DNA of 64,000 bases, from positions 930,001 to 994,000 of the forward strand of contig NZ_CP086322.1 of assembly GCF_023277745.1 (NCBI RefSeq), in the 5' to 3' direction. The notes beneath the pieces were generated by a model, which had not been told where the DNA came from, searched no databases, and saw only the letters and a program-made list of their open reading frames with translations. Every line of letters begins with the position of its first letter. The stretch's first letter is position 1. Made by a program: the position numbers and the translations under genes. Origin of the DNA: Streptomyces halobius. GTDB taxonomy: Bacteria; Actinomycetota; Actinomycetes; Streptomycetales; Streptomycetaceae. This document shows positions 49,432 through 57,408 of this stretch, piece by piece.

Positions 49432-51273
49432 TCAGTCCTGTTCGTCAGTGGTGTCGTCGGTCGGGGCGGATGCGCCCGTCTGCCGGAGCAGTCCGCGGTA
49501 GTTGGCCTGCAGCGTCGGCTGGGATTTCTTCTTCAGGTCGCTGCCGGTGTAGCTCGGGTGCATCCACTTCTTCAGCTCGTACTCGGCGATGAGCACCTCG
49601 GGGTTGCTCATCATCTGGCCGGGCCGGATCTTGCGGTTCTTGTCCGGGCAGTGCCACAGGGCATCCGGCCGGACGATCGCCACGAGGTCAGTGATGAACT
49701 GTTTGTTGCTCACCGGCGATCCCGACGGCGAGACGTCGCGGTGCCAGGCCTTGTACAGGTCGTAGAGGAACGTGAACGGTGCCAGGTCCCAGACCAGCCG
49801 CCCGCGGAACTCTTCCCAGAAGGCGCGCACGGGGTCATTGGTCTCCTTGTACTCGGCCAGGACTTCCTTGGTGGCCACCGGCTCTGAGAGCTGGTAGTAG
49901 TCACCTGGAGATAACGCGCCGGCACGGTTGATCGCGTACCAGAAGACGTACTCCAGGACCTCGCGGCGCTGGAGGTAGTCGTCCTTGATGTACTTCTTCT
50001 CGGCTCCGGTGAAGCTCTTGGTGAAGGGCACGAAGAGCTGCCGGCGGTAGAACGACTCGGACTTGTCCTTCACGCGCGGGAACTCGTTCAGGCACTGGAC
50101 CATGAAGCCGAAGAACTGGTAGGCGATCGGCATTCGGTACTTGCGGTTGATCTGGATGACGTCGTTGGTCACGATCGCCTTCAGATTGGCCGCCTTGTCG
50201 ATGAAGGTGCCGACATCGTTCTCGTCGACGATGATCGCGTTGGCGCGCACCAGCGGTTCGAGCGCGAAGTCCTTGCCGAAGTCCGAGAGCGGAATCGAGG
50301 TATGCGCGCCGCTGCCAACGAGGTTGCGCATGAGCGCGCAGAGCGTGCCCTTACCGTTGTTGCCCTGCTCGGAGTAGAACCAGGCGGTCTTGCCCCAGCG
50401 CACGTGCGGCCGGATGATCGCGCCGATGATCTCCCAGATCAGGTCGGCGAGGCCCTCGTCACCGGGCTGGTCGAAGAGCTCTTCGATCCAGGCGACGACT
50501 TCCCAATCTCCGTCCTCGGGGTGCGTGATGACCTGCTGCGGGGCGTCGTCCACGTAGTCGACGTCGTTCTTGGTCAGCAGCACGATGGCGGGGTCGAAAG
50601 GGTGGACCTGCTTGGGCTCGAAGTGGAAGTCCTTGCCGAAGATCGTGACGTCCAGCGGCTCGGTTCCGTAGAAGACGATGCCGTTGCGCGCGGCGATGAA
50701 GTCGCGGCTCGTGCTCTGGTGCCGGCGCGGGCTGTCCTCGCGCAAAACGGCCAGGACCTCGGCGAACTCCTTGAGGGTCAGCTGGGTGTTGTACATGCGC
50801 GCCGTGGTGCGGATGTCGTCCTCGCTGGTGGTGTACGTCCCACGCGCGCGGCCGGTGGCCTGGTACATCGCCAGCAGGTCGTACTCGCGGTCGGTGTCCT
50901 TGGCGTTGGGCGCGATGCGGATGACGTGGTGCAGACGCAGGAGGATCTGCGCGACTTGCCAGTACGTCAGATATCTCGGCAGGGGGTACTTCTCGGCGGC
51001 CACGGCCGCCTTGAAGTTCTCGGCCTTGATGACGCCGCCCACAATCGCCAGCAGCTCCTTCTCCAGCACGCGAGGCGTCGGAGGATCGGTCGGGTCGATC
51101 TGGTCGAGGTAGGCGGCGGTGACGTAGGTGACGATCTCGTTCTGCGGAGCCATGTCGTCGCGGTTCGAGAAGTACCCCATGACGCTGGCCAAGACGTCGG
51201 CGACGGGGTTGGTGCGCGGTCCGGCGCTGGAACCGGCGGCAGGTACGGACATGAGGGCATCAGGAGGCGTCAT
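49432..51273 (-). CDS. SF3 helicase / P4-type primase-helicase, 613 aa
   Basis: The start ATG at 51273 has GAGAAAG seven bases upstream. The SF3 ATPase has Walker A WFYSEQGNNGKGTLCALMRN (about 304), Walker B NAIIVDENDVGTF (about 349), motif C-like FFGFMVQCLNEFPRV, and an arginine-finger region FYRRQLFVPF. The first 280 residues lack a recognisable AEP site, so priming probably depends on the separate AEP-like gene at 17-18 kb. The C-terminal 200 residues are a likely DNA-binding extension. It lies directly beside the iteron region, as expected of an initiator helicase. It is likely the key replication initiator. Confidence 0.88.
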   Translation of the reverse strand: MTPPDALMSVPAAGSSAGPRTNPVADVLASVMGYFSNRDDMAPQNEIVTYVTAAYLDQIDPTDPPTPRVLEKELLAIVGGVIKAENFKAAVAAEKYPLPRYLTYWQVAQILLRLHHVIRIAPNAKDTDREYDLLAMYQATGRARGTYTTSEDDIRTTARMYNTQLTLKEFAEVLAVLREDSPRRHQSTSRDFIAARNGIVFYGTEPLDVTIFGKDFHFEPKQVHPFDPAIVLLTKNDVDYVDDAPQQVITHPEDGDWEVVAWIEELFDQPGDEGLADLIWEIIGAIIRPHVRWGKTAWFYSEQGNNGKGTLCALMRNLVGSGAHTSIPLSDFGKDFALEPLVRANAIIVDENDVGTFIDKAANLKAIVTNDVIQINRKYRMPIAYQFFGFMVQCLNEFPRVKDKSESFYRRQLFVPFTKSFTGAEKKYIKDDYLQRREVLEYVFWYAINRAGALSPGDYYQLSEPVATKEVLAEYKETNDPVRAFWEEFRGRLVWDLAPFTFLYDLYKAWHRDVSPSGSPVSNKQFITDLVAIVRPDALWHCPDKNRKIRPGQMMSNPEVLIAEYELKKWMHPSYTGSDLKKKSQPTLQANYRGLLRQTGASAPTDDTTDEQD

Positions 51274-51534
51274 GTTGCTGCTTTCTCGATCGCGATCGAG
51301 TTCCTGCCGGCGATGAGTGGGAAGCCGATTGGACTCGTAATCGAATGGAACGTGATCTTGACCCTACTCCATCCGAGTGCCCTTTTGCAACGATTTAGCT
51401 ATCAGTCAACAAGAGAGTCGACTGAGGTCCTGAATGGTGGCCAATGGAGGGCCGGAAGGGCCACTGACAGGGACTGGAGAGAGCGCGCGACCATCACGGC
51501 CATGCCACACGCGTCGCGAGCCTGGGTGGGCCGT

Positions 51535-51584
51535 GAGAACCAGCGACTCCGTCGGGCACATGCCCCACGGAGTCGCTGGTTCTC
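51535..51584. repeat. 18-bp perfect inverted repeat at the edge of the iteron region
   Basis: GAGAACCAGCGACTCCGT (51535-51552) and its exact complement (51567-51584), 14-base loop. It lies between the SF3 promoter region and the iterons and is not just downstream of any gene. It could insulate the origin from transcription, or serve as an initiator site. Confidence 0.7.
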
Positions 51585-51752
51585 GTGCTCGACCACGCAC
51601 CCGCGGGCGGCGTGAGCCGCCCGGCTCGCAGTCGAGGTTCGGAGGAGTTCTTCTGACCGGTCGAGCCAGCTGCCACCAGAGCATCGACTGGACGCTCTCC
51701 AGGAGGATCCCGAGAGTCGCATGCCCACATACCCTCTAGGGGTAACCGAGCG

Positions 51753-52184
51753 TGTACCACTTGACGTGGTACACCTGTTTTCCCAGGTCAGAGCGAAAAT
51801 TCCGGGAGTTCAAGAGCAAGCTGTACCACGTGGCACTTTCTACGTGGTACAGGTGTTTGCCCAGGTCAGGCGGGGTTTATATACCTCCTGTACCACTTGC
51901 ACCAGGAAATGAAGACTAGATACACGCGCAGGGGGGATAAGAGAGCAGACTGGTGAGCTGAGGCTGGAGCCGCCTGGATCGCTCCCGAACGCGCCCCCTA
52001 TGTAAACGGTCAAAAAGACGTGGTACTCGTGGTACATGGGCGGGAAACACTGGTTGACCAGACAAAACGTCGTACCACGTCGGCGATCCCACGTGGTACA
52101 CCCGATGCGGGAAAGAGCCTCGCGGTACAGGTGTTTCCCCAGTTCAGACGCGGTTTTCAGGGGTGTACCACGTCTCGTGGTACA
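51753..52184. other. Iteron cluster, candidate replication origin
   Basis: TGTACCAC/GTGGTACA copies lie at 51753, 51766, 51822, 51844, 51889, 52029, 52093, 52164 and 52177, with variants at 52020, 52071 and 52122. They are often paired head-to-head, and a longer block GGTACAGGTGTTTNCCCAG recurs at 51847 and 52125 (near-match at 51769). AT-rich patches (TTTATATACC, TATGTAAACGGTC) lie between. The 51274-52612 stretch is otherwise gene-free and adjoins the SF3 helicase. This is the best origin candidate in the window. Confidence 0.75.
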
Positions 52185-52507
52185 TCTGGCAGCTCGATGC
52201 GCCCAGCCCCCTGGCGACCAACGAGGCGGACTTCCACGCCGAGCCGCCGTGCGGCTCCCAGGCAGCGCGGCCGAGCCTCAGCGAGACTGGAAGCCGCATG
52301 AAACATCCTCGGCGTCCTGAGGCTCGCAGAAGGCTCCTGACGCGTCCTCCGAGCGCGAGTCAGAACTCCGTCCGAGTCGTTCCCCCATGAGACTCCACTG
52401 GAGGTGGGAGGGCATTGGACTGACATTCGCTGCTCATTGCGAGTGATACACGACAGCTGCTATCGTTGACGCCAGGTGATCGATGTTGCACTGGAACGTG
52501 GAAACAG

Positions 52508-52552
52508 AGAGGCCGGAGAGCATCCCCGTGGGAAGGGAGCTCTCCGGCCTCT
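52508..52552. terminator. Strong hairpin downstream of the 130-aa gene
   Basis: 14-bp perfect arms AGAGGCCGGAGAGC / GCTCTCCGGCCTCT, followed on the + strand by TTTGC. It terminates the minus gene ending at 52613. On the + strand a possible promoter (TTGCGA, 18 bases, TATCGT near 52435-52465) upstream could make a ~90-base RNA ending here; this is speculative. The stretch 52185-52434 shows nothing I can support. Confidence 0.65.
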
Positions 52553-52612
52553 TTGCATGTGCTGATGAGTGCGAGGCGTGGATGGCGCGAATCACCCAGG
52601 GGTGACCGTGCT

Positions 52613-53005
52613 TCAGCCTCGCTGGTATCCCGCATTGGGGAACTCGGAACTGCGGCTACGAGATCGCTCGTCTGCTTCGACGACGTAGAGGATCTCGTAG
52701 GAAATCGTGGTGTTGAGGTTGAGCCGGTTCTTGCTCTGGCTCTTCTTCATCGTGATCTTGCGGAAGCCGCGAACGGCCTCAGCGCGATCGAAGAACCGGC
52801 GCAGCCTCGAGTTCACGCGCTCACGGGCCTGTTCGGTCGTGACGCCCATGTCGGAGACGACGAAGACATGCGTGTGACCGCGATCGAAGGTGGGCTTCTC
52901 ACCAGTGTCGAGGTCCAGACGGATCTTCGCACGGCTGATGTCGAGCGCGTCGGGACGGACGAGCTTTCCTCGTGAGTCGTACGTGCAGGTGCTGACGATA
53001 GCCAT
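52613..53005 (-). CDS. Hypothetical protein, 130 aa
   Basis: The start MAIVSTCTYDSRGKLVRPDA has GGAGAGGA upstream. HVFVVSDMGVTTEQARERVN, RRFFDRAEAVRGFRKITMKK and LNLNTTISYEILYVVEADER suggest a small alpha/beta protein with a basic centre. It lies between the origin and the CPBP/RecJ unit. A palindrome covers its promoter region. A DNA-binding role is possible; the family is not recognised. Confidence 0.6.
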   Translation of the reverse strand: MAIVSTCTYDSRGKLVRPDALDISRAKIRLDLDTGEKPTFDRGHTHVFVVSDMGVTTEQARERVNSRLRRFFDRAEAVRGFRKITMKKSQSKNRLNLNTTISYEILYVVEADERSRSRSSEFPNAGYQRG

Positions 53006-53034
53006 GATGAGATCCTCTCCTCTCCTGATGAGTA

Positions 53035-53058
53035 TGACTGAATAGTTATTTTCAGTCA
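53035..53058. promoter_or_regulatory. Palindromic operator upstream of the 130-aa gene
   Basis: TGACTGAA and TTCAGTCA flank 8 AT-rich bases (TAGTTATT). It lies 30 bases before the start, where a -10 region would be, so it probably binds a repressor, perhaps the gene's own product. Confidence 0.55.
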
Positions 53059-53097
53059 CACCCCCAGTGACCGGATAACCCCGGTCATCACGAGCAT

Positions 53098-53152
53098 GCC
53101 CTCCGCACGAGGGACCGGCGGCTGAAAGGCCGCCGGGTCCCGCAGGGAGGGC
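53098..53152 (-). terminator. Large two-stage hairpin after the CPBP gene
   Basis: Inner arms GGGACCGGCGGC / GCCGCCGGGTCCC and outer arms GCCCTCC / GGAGGGC, 35 bases past the CPBP stop. It ends the RecJ-CPBP unit. Confidence 0.7.
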
Positions 53153-53186
53153 ACCATCGCTTTTCAGAAGAGGCTGAGTACCTCGA

Positions 53187-53990
53187 TCACTGCATCGCGG
53201 ACTCGCCTCCCGCGCCCTGGACTGCGCCTGGCGCAGTCCCGCCGGCGACCCGCAGGTAGAGCCCCAAGGCACAACCAGCAAAGGCCAGGCACAGGAACAC
53301 CGCGGAGACGGGGTTCGCCAGAGCGCCGAGCGCCTGCGCCGGGACGAGAGCCGCGGCGAGGTTGAAGCCCAGGTGCAGGAGCACGCAGGGCCACAGCACG
53401 CGCGTGCGTTCGTAGACCAGGGCCAGGAGCACCGCCAGCGGCAGGGTCGAGGCGAACTGCACGGCGTTGCCGTGCACCAGGCCGAACACCACGGCGGTGA
53501 CCAGCGTTGAGACGAGGATGCTCACCCGCTTGCGCAGCAACGGGTAGATCAGCCCTCGGAACAGGGCCTCCTCCCCCACGGGAGCCGCGACCAGGGTGAG
53601 CAACAGGGTCGCCAGGGCTCCAGCCGCGTGCCTGGTCTGCTTCGAGGCGTCGAAGCCGGCGGATCCGACCGTGACGTAGATCCACAAGGCCAGCGACTGG
53701 CCGGCGAGGAAGGCCAGGACCGCGCAGCCGAGGACGGTCCACCCGAAGCGTGGGATCTCCGGCCTCGGCCGCGGCCCCGGCGCATGCGCGAGCCACCGGG
53801 GCCGCTGGATCCTCATCGAACCGACCAGGACGACGACGAGCATGCCCAGGACGGCGGTCGCAACGATCGGCTCTCCGATGAGGAGGACTGCGAAGGTGCC
53901 GAGGCCGAGGTAGACCGCGACGGCGGCGAACGGCACGAGGACGCACCACCCGATGCCGAGCAGACGCGAGGTGATCGGTGACGTCGTCAA
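53187..53990 (-). CDS. CPBP-family intramembrane metalloprotease, 267 aa
   Basis: TTG start with AGGAGG five bases upstream. Several hydrophobic helices (ITSRLLGIGWCVLVPFAAVA; VLGCAVLAFLAGQSLALWIY). Conserved motifs: EEALFRGLIYPLL (EExxxR, about 140), FGLVHGNAVQF (FxxxH, about 170) and HLGFN (about 212). CPBP proteases cleave membrane substrates and give bacteriocin self-immunity. It begins 20 bases after the RecJ-like stop, so the two are co-transcribed. Its link to a DNA exonuclease is unexplained. Confidence 0.85.
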   Translation of the reverse strand: MTTSPITSRLLGIGWCVLVPFAAVAVYLGLGTFAVLLIGEPIVATAVLGMLVVVLVGSMRIQRPRWLAHAPGPRPRPEIPRFGWTVLGCAVLAFLAGQSLALWIYVTVGSAGFDASKQTRHAAGALATLLLTLVAAPVGEEALFRGLIYPLLRKRVSILVSTLVTAVVFGLVHGNAVQFASTLPLAVLLALVYERTRVLWPCVLLHLGFNLAAALVPAQALGALANPVSAVFLCLAFAGCALGLYLRVAGGTAPGAVQGAGGESAMQ

Positions 53991-54010
53991 GGTCTCCTCC
54001 TCTACGGGGC

Positions 54011-55864
54011 TCAAGCAGCCGTGGTGATCTGCTCGTTGATGACGGCCTGGACGCGGGTGTCGCCACGGAAGGTGTTCAGCTGCAGCGTCGCCGTGAAGCG
54101 CAGCGTCCCGAGCTCGGTGCGGCTGGCGCGCTGCACGAAGCCCCGGAGCACGTCGAACTTCTCCTCGGCGACGTTCCACCACAGGCAGGACAGGCCGGAC
54201 CGGGTGACCAGACGCAGGTGCTGCGATTCGGATCCGATCCGGTCCACGCGCAGGCCCAGGGGCTCGACCGCGATCTCGACGACCGGAGCGGTGAAACCGT
54301 GCCCGAAGGGCTTGAGCCCCTCGGTACGGCGCACCAGCTCGAACAACGGCTGCAGGTCCTCGAGGCCGGCGTCGCAGTCGGCGTCCGGGCCGAGCACGAG
54401 ATCACCGTTCGGGCCATCGGTGCTGACGGCGAGCAGGGCGACCTGGGTGGCCTCCTGCAGCACGGCGACGAGGTCGCCGAGCTTCTCGGCCTTCGCGACG
54501 CGGACGCCGCAGGCCTGCTGGTGCCCGATGGCGCTGAGACCGTCGTGCGGCTCCAGGCTGGTGATGATGTCGAACCACCCCGGCGCGCGACCGGAGCCAC
54601 TGACGAAATCGTCTGGGCCGGCGGGCCGGTTGACGACGACGACCGGGTGGCCGTTGAGCTCCATCATCCGGTTGGCCAGCAGCCCGTACATGCCCGGGTA
54701 GGCGTCCGAGAAATACACCCACGGGGCCAACGGCTGGTCCCCGGTGGTGAGTTCTTCCATGTGTTCGATGACCAGCTGCTTGCGCAGCTCGTTGCTCTCG
54801 ATCACCTGGTGGGCGACCTTGAGCTTGACGTCAGCACCGGCGGCCGTGAACACCGCGAAGCACGGCTCAAGCGAGGCCCCTGTGCGGCGCGGGCTGTTCA
54901 TCGCCGGGGCGAGATAGAAGCCGAAGAAGCCCTCGTCGAGGTCGTCGACGTCGCGGATCTTGCCGATCTGCGCGAAGGCCTTGAGCACGATCGCGAAGCC
55001 CTCGAAGGCCCGGAGGAAGACCGGGTGGTGCGGCTCGGTGCGCAGCAGCTGCATCAGGATCGACTGCTCGACGTCGATGGCATCGGGATCAGCGTCGAAC
55101 CCACCCCAGGGATTGGGGATCGTCTTCGGCGCGGCGACGCGCAGCAGGCGGGCAATCGAGATCGCATCACGCACCAGCTGGCGGTTCTCGTACAGCACGG
55201 GCATGACGTCGGAGACGGTGCCCAGGCCGGCGAACAGGCGCAGCAGGTGGATCTCCCAGAGCTTCTCGGACCGGTGCACGCGGGTGTAGGCCTCAATCAC
55301 CTGGTAGAGCACATGGGCACCGCAGATCCCAGTGTGGGCGTAGGTCTCGTCGATCCGGCACGGGTCGACGGTGATGTCCGCGGTCGAGCCCGGCGCGAGC
55401 TCCTCGTGGTGATCGGTCACCAGCGTCGTCCAGCCCAGGGCACGCGCGGCGGCGATACCGCGGTGGGAGTTCACCCCCCCATCGCAGGTGAGCAGGACCC
55501 GCGTGTCGGGCCACTTCGCGTGGATCTCGGCAATGTCCTCGGGCGTGAGCTCGTGACCGCGGCGGTAGTTGGGCAGGTGCAGCTCGACGTCGAAGCCGAG
55601 CTCGGACAGGCCGGCGTAGCCGAGGACACCGGAGGAGATGCCGTCCATGTCGAAGTCGGGGGCGATGGTGATCTTCTTGCCCGTGGTCCGGGCGTCATGA
55701 AGGGCCTCGACCATCTCGGCCAGGCCCAGGAGCTCGTCGTGCTCGGTGGACTCGATCTCCTTCAGGTACTGATCCGACCACCCCCTGCGCTGGCACAGCA
55801 GCTCGAAGAGGTCGGTGTCCTCGTCGGTGAGCGAATGGTCGTCGACGGTATGGAGTATGGACAT
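54011..55864 (-). CDS. RecJ-like DHH-family exonuclease, 617 aa
   Basis: The start MSILHTVDDHSLTDE has GAGAGG upstream. DHH phosphoesterase motifs: IAPDFDMDGISSGVLGY (DxDxDG, about 71), LTCDGGV (about 124), LVTDHHEEL (DHH, about 149), and VDPCRI. The DHHA1-type region with GSGRAPGWFDI (about 425) and the C-terminal OB-type part follow, in RecJ order. It would resect 5' ends in replication restart or recombination. The length is normal. It is divergent from the Lsr2 gene. Confidence 0.9.
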   Translation of the reverse strand: MSILHTVDDHSLTDEDTDLFELLCQRRGWSDQYLKEIESTEHDELLGLAEMVEALHDARTTGKKITIAPDFDMDGISSGVLGYAGLSELGFDVELHLPNYRRGHELTPEDIAEIHAKWPDTRVLLTCDGGVNSHRGIAAARALGWTTLVTDHHEELAPGSTADITVDPCRIDETYAHTGICGAHVLYQVIEAYTRVHRSEKLWEIHLLRLFAGLGTVSDVMPVLYENRQLVRDAISIARLLRVAAPKTIPNPWGGFDADPDAIDVEQSILMQLLRTEPHHPVFLRAFEGFAIVLKAFAQIGKIRDVDDLDEGFFGFYLAPAMNSPRRTGASLEPCFAVFTAAGADVKLKVAHQVIESNELRKQLVIEHMEELTTGDQPLAPWVYFSDAYPGMYGLLANRMMELNGHPVVVVNRPAGPDDFVSGSGRAPGWFDIITSLEPHDGLSAIGHQQACGVRVAKAEKLGDLVAVLQEATQVALLAVSTDGPNGDLVLGPDADCDAGLEDLQPLFELVRRTEGLKPFGHGFTAPVVEIAVEPLGLRVDRIGSESQHLRLVTRSGLSCLWWNVAEEKFDVLRGFVQRASRTELGTLRFTATLQLNTFRGDTRVQAVINEQITTAA

Positions 55865-55869
55865 GGTGG

Positions 55870-56060
55870 AGGCCTCTCGATCAGGGTCGTTGATCGGTGG
55901 AGAACGAGGTATGTAACACCCCTCATATTGCTGTGATTTTAGCAGTGACATTCGCCCCTTCTGCTCGTTTAGCAGTTCTTCTGAGTCTCATTCGGGTTCT
56001 AAATGGCACACTTATCTCGAATGGCCGCGACAGACTTTCCAAGGTCCTTGCGCATCAGTT
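55870..56060. promoter_or_regulatory. AT-rich divergent promoter region between RecJ-like and Lsr2 genes
   Basis: It contains two TTTAGCAGT copies (55937-55945 and 55968-55976) and several AT-rich hexamers. The two genes point away from each other. No precise -10/-35 is assigned. Confidence 0.45.
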
Positions 56061-56072
56061 ACTCTCGCTGAT

Positions 56073-56408
56073 ATGGCCATTCGAAGCATTGTCGAGTCAG
56101 ATCTCAGTGGTAAGCCGGATGCGGCTACCGTGACCTTCGGCCTGGGTGACACCTGGTACGAAGTCGACCTCACCGCTGAGGAGCAGAAAGGCCTTGAGGA
56201 TGCGCTGAAGTCGTACCTGGAGGTCAGCCGGAAAGCCGGGAAGCCGGCACCCAAGAAGCGAGTCGTGCCCGAGACGACTGCCGAGGAGCGCGACAAGATC
56301 CGTGAGTGGGCCAAGAAGGAGGGCTATGAGTTCGCGGAACGGGGACGCATCCCGAAGACAGTCATGAAGGCCTATGACGAGGCACACGACATCGATCGGA
56401 GCAAGTAG
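56073..56408 (+). CDS. Lsr2 nucleoid-associated protein, 111 aa
   Basis: Lsr2 layout: N-terminal oligomerisation beta-hairpin (VTFGLGDTWYEVDLTAEEQK), a helix (LEDALKSYLEVSRKAG), basic linker, and the C-terminal DNA-binding domain ERDKIREWAKKEGYEFAERG, then RIPKTVMKAYDEAH with the RGR hook as ERGRIP. Plasmid Lsr2 copies can silence AT-rich DNA and reduce the cost of the element to the host. Short of a perfect RGR core, but otherwise complete. Confidence 0.9.
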   Translation: MAIRSIVESDLSGKPDAATVTFGLGDTWYEVDLTAEEQKGLEDALKSYLEVSRKAGKPAPKKRVVPETTAEERDKIREWAKKEGYEFAERGRIPKTVMKAYDEAHDIDRSK

Positions 56409-56456
56409 CGCTGAGCCTGGCGTTCGCCTCCCGGCCGACTCCTCCCATCCGTCCTT

Positions 56457-56488
56457 GAAGGGCCCTGCAGCACACTGCAGGGCCCTTC
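56457..56488. terminator. Bidirectional terminator between Lsr2 and SLOG genes
   Basis: 14-bp perfect arms GAAGGGCCCTGCAG / CTGCAGGGCCCTTC with loop CACA, between two convergent genes. Confidence 0.75.
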
Positions 56489-56496
56489 GTGCGTCT

Positions 56497-57003
56497 TCAG
56501 AACGGCGGCAGCGACGGATGGATCACGGTGGCCGTCACGATCCCCGCGGCTCGCGCGCGAGCCCTGCAGTGGATCGTGCCGTGCGAGAAGTGCTCCGGCG
56601 TATGCGGCATGAGCTGCTCCTGGTCTCGCTGCGGGCATCCGGGCTTCCGGCAGAGGTCGAGGAAGGCCGTGCACAGCACCTGAGCCCCGGCCTCGCGGAA
56701 GACCTGGGCGGCGTCGACCATCTCCTGGTTGCGCTGGAAGCCGGCCCGCTTCCCATGAGCCGACCAGGCGGCGGGGAAGGTGCGGATCTCGAAGCCGGCG
56801 GCCCGCCACAGCAGCTCGGCCATGGCGTCGGCACCCTCGGGGCAATGCCCCGAGATGAGCACCGGCCGGGTGACGTTCTCCGCTCCCCAGTCGCGCCAGG
56901 CGTCGTTGAACGCCGAGCGCATGCTCTGCTCGTCGTTCCAGCTGCGGGAACCGGTGACCAGGACGACATGCGAGAACGATTCTGAAATCATTTCAGCAAT
57001 CAT
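56497..57003 (-). CDS. SLOG-superfamily (YspA/DUF2493-like) protein, 168 aa
   Basis: The start MIAEMISESFSHVVLVTGSR has AAGGAGAGGAG upstream. VVLVTGSRSWNDEQSMRSAF, PVLISGHCPEGADAMAELLW, TFPAAWSAHGKRAGFQRNQE follow the Rossmann-like SLOG pattern: TGSR, then G-CP-GAD, then W..HGK.AG..RN. SLOG proteins bind nucleotides or DNA. The C-terminal 50 residues hold C-x4-C and a basic tail. The role in the element is unknown. Confidence 0.8.
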   Translation of the reverse strand: MIAEMISESFSHVVLVTGSRSWNDEQSMRSAFNDAWRDWGAENVTRPVLISGHCPEGADAMAELLWRAAGFEIRTFPAAWSAHGKRAGFQRNQEMVDAAQVFREAGAQVLCTAFLDLCRKPGCPQRDQEQLMPHTPEHFSHGTIHCRARARAAGIVTATVIHPSLPPF

Positions 57004-57102
57004 TCGAGTCTCCTCTCCTTGTGACTCGGCGGTCTCCACAGCTGGAGTCGAGAGCTGTGGCCACGATGTCTGGACAGGCGCGGCGGCCTGCATGTCGCTG
57101 GC

Positions 57103-57408
57103 TCATACCGGCCGACTGGTACTGGGCTCGATGACGGCCAGGTCCTTCTCCCGGTGGAGCTCGACGCGGATCTGATCGCCATCACACATCGGCATGAGGT
57201 GGACGGTGTACATCCCGTCATCGCTGCGGGAGACGTGCACGGTGACGACGGTGCTGTTCTCGCCGTTGGTGAAGTAGACGTTGCCGATGTCCCCGGCTTC
57301 GCCGGAGCGCATCACCTCGGCGACCGCTTCATTGTTCGGTTGCCACAACTTCGGCTCGCAGCGGGCTCCGGTGTCGTAGGGCGAGATTTCGGGCTGGGAC
57401 TGCGTCAT
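57103..57408 (-). CDS. Small hypothetical protein, 101 aa
   Basis: MTQSQPEISPYDTGARCEPK, then NEAVAEVMRSGEAGDIGNVY and VVTVHVSRSDDGMYTVHLMP: beta-rich C-terminal half. GAAGAGG lies upstream. It lies 99 bases upstream of the SLOG start in the same direction. No family is recognised. Confidence 0.58.
   Translation of the reverse strand: MTQSQPEISPYDTGARCEPKLWQPNNEAVAEVMRSGEAGDIGNVYFTNGENSTVVTVHVSRSDDGMYTVHLMPMCDGDQIRVELHREKDLAVIEPSTSRPV

Noticed and set aside
46647..49592. 981-codon plus-strand frame over the DNA polymerase
   Set aside because: Antisense shadow; PolB motifs lie on the minus strand.
51753..52184. CRISPR array
   Set aside because: The repeats are short, in both orientations and irregularly spaced; no cas genes are present.
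51434..52635. Short frames across the iteron region
   Set aside because: They depend on the repeats and inverted repeats and have no coding character.
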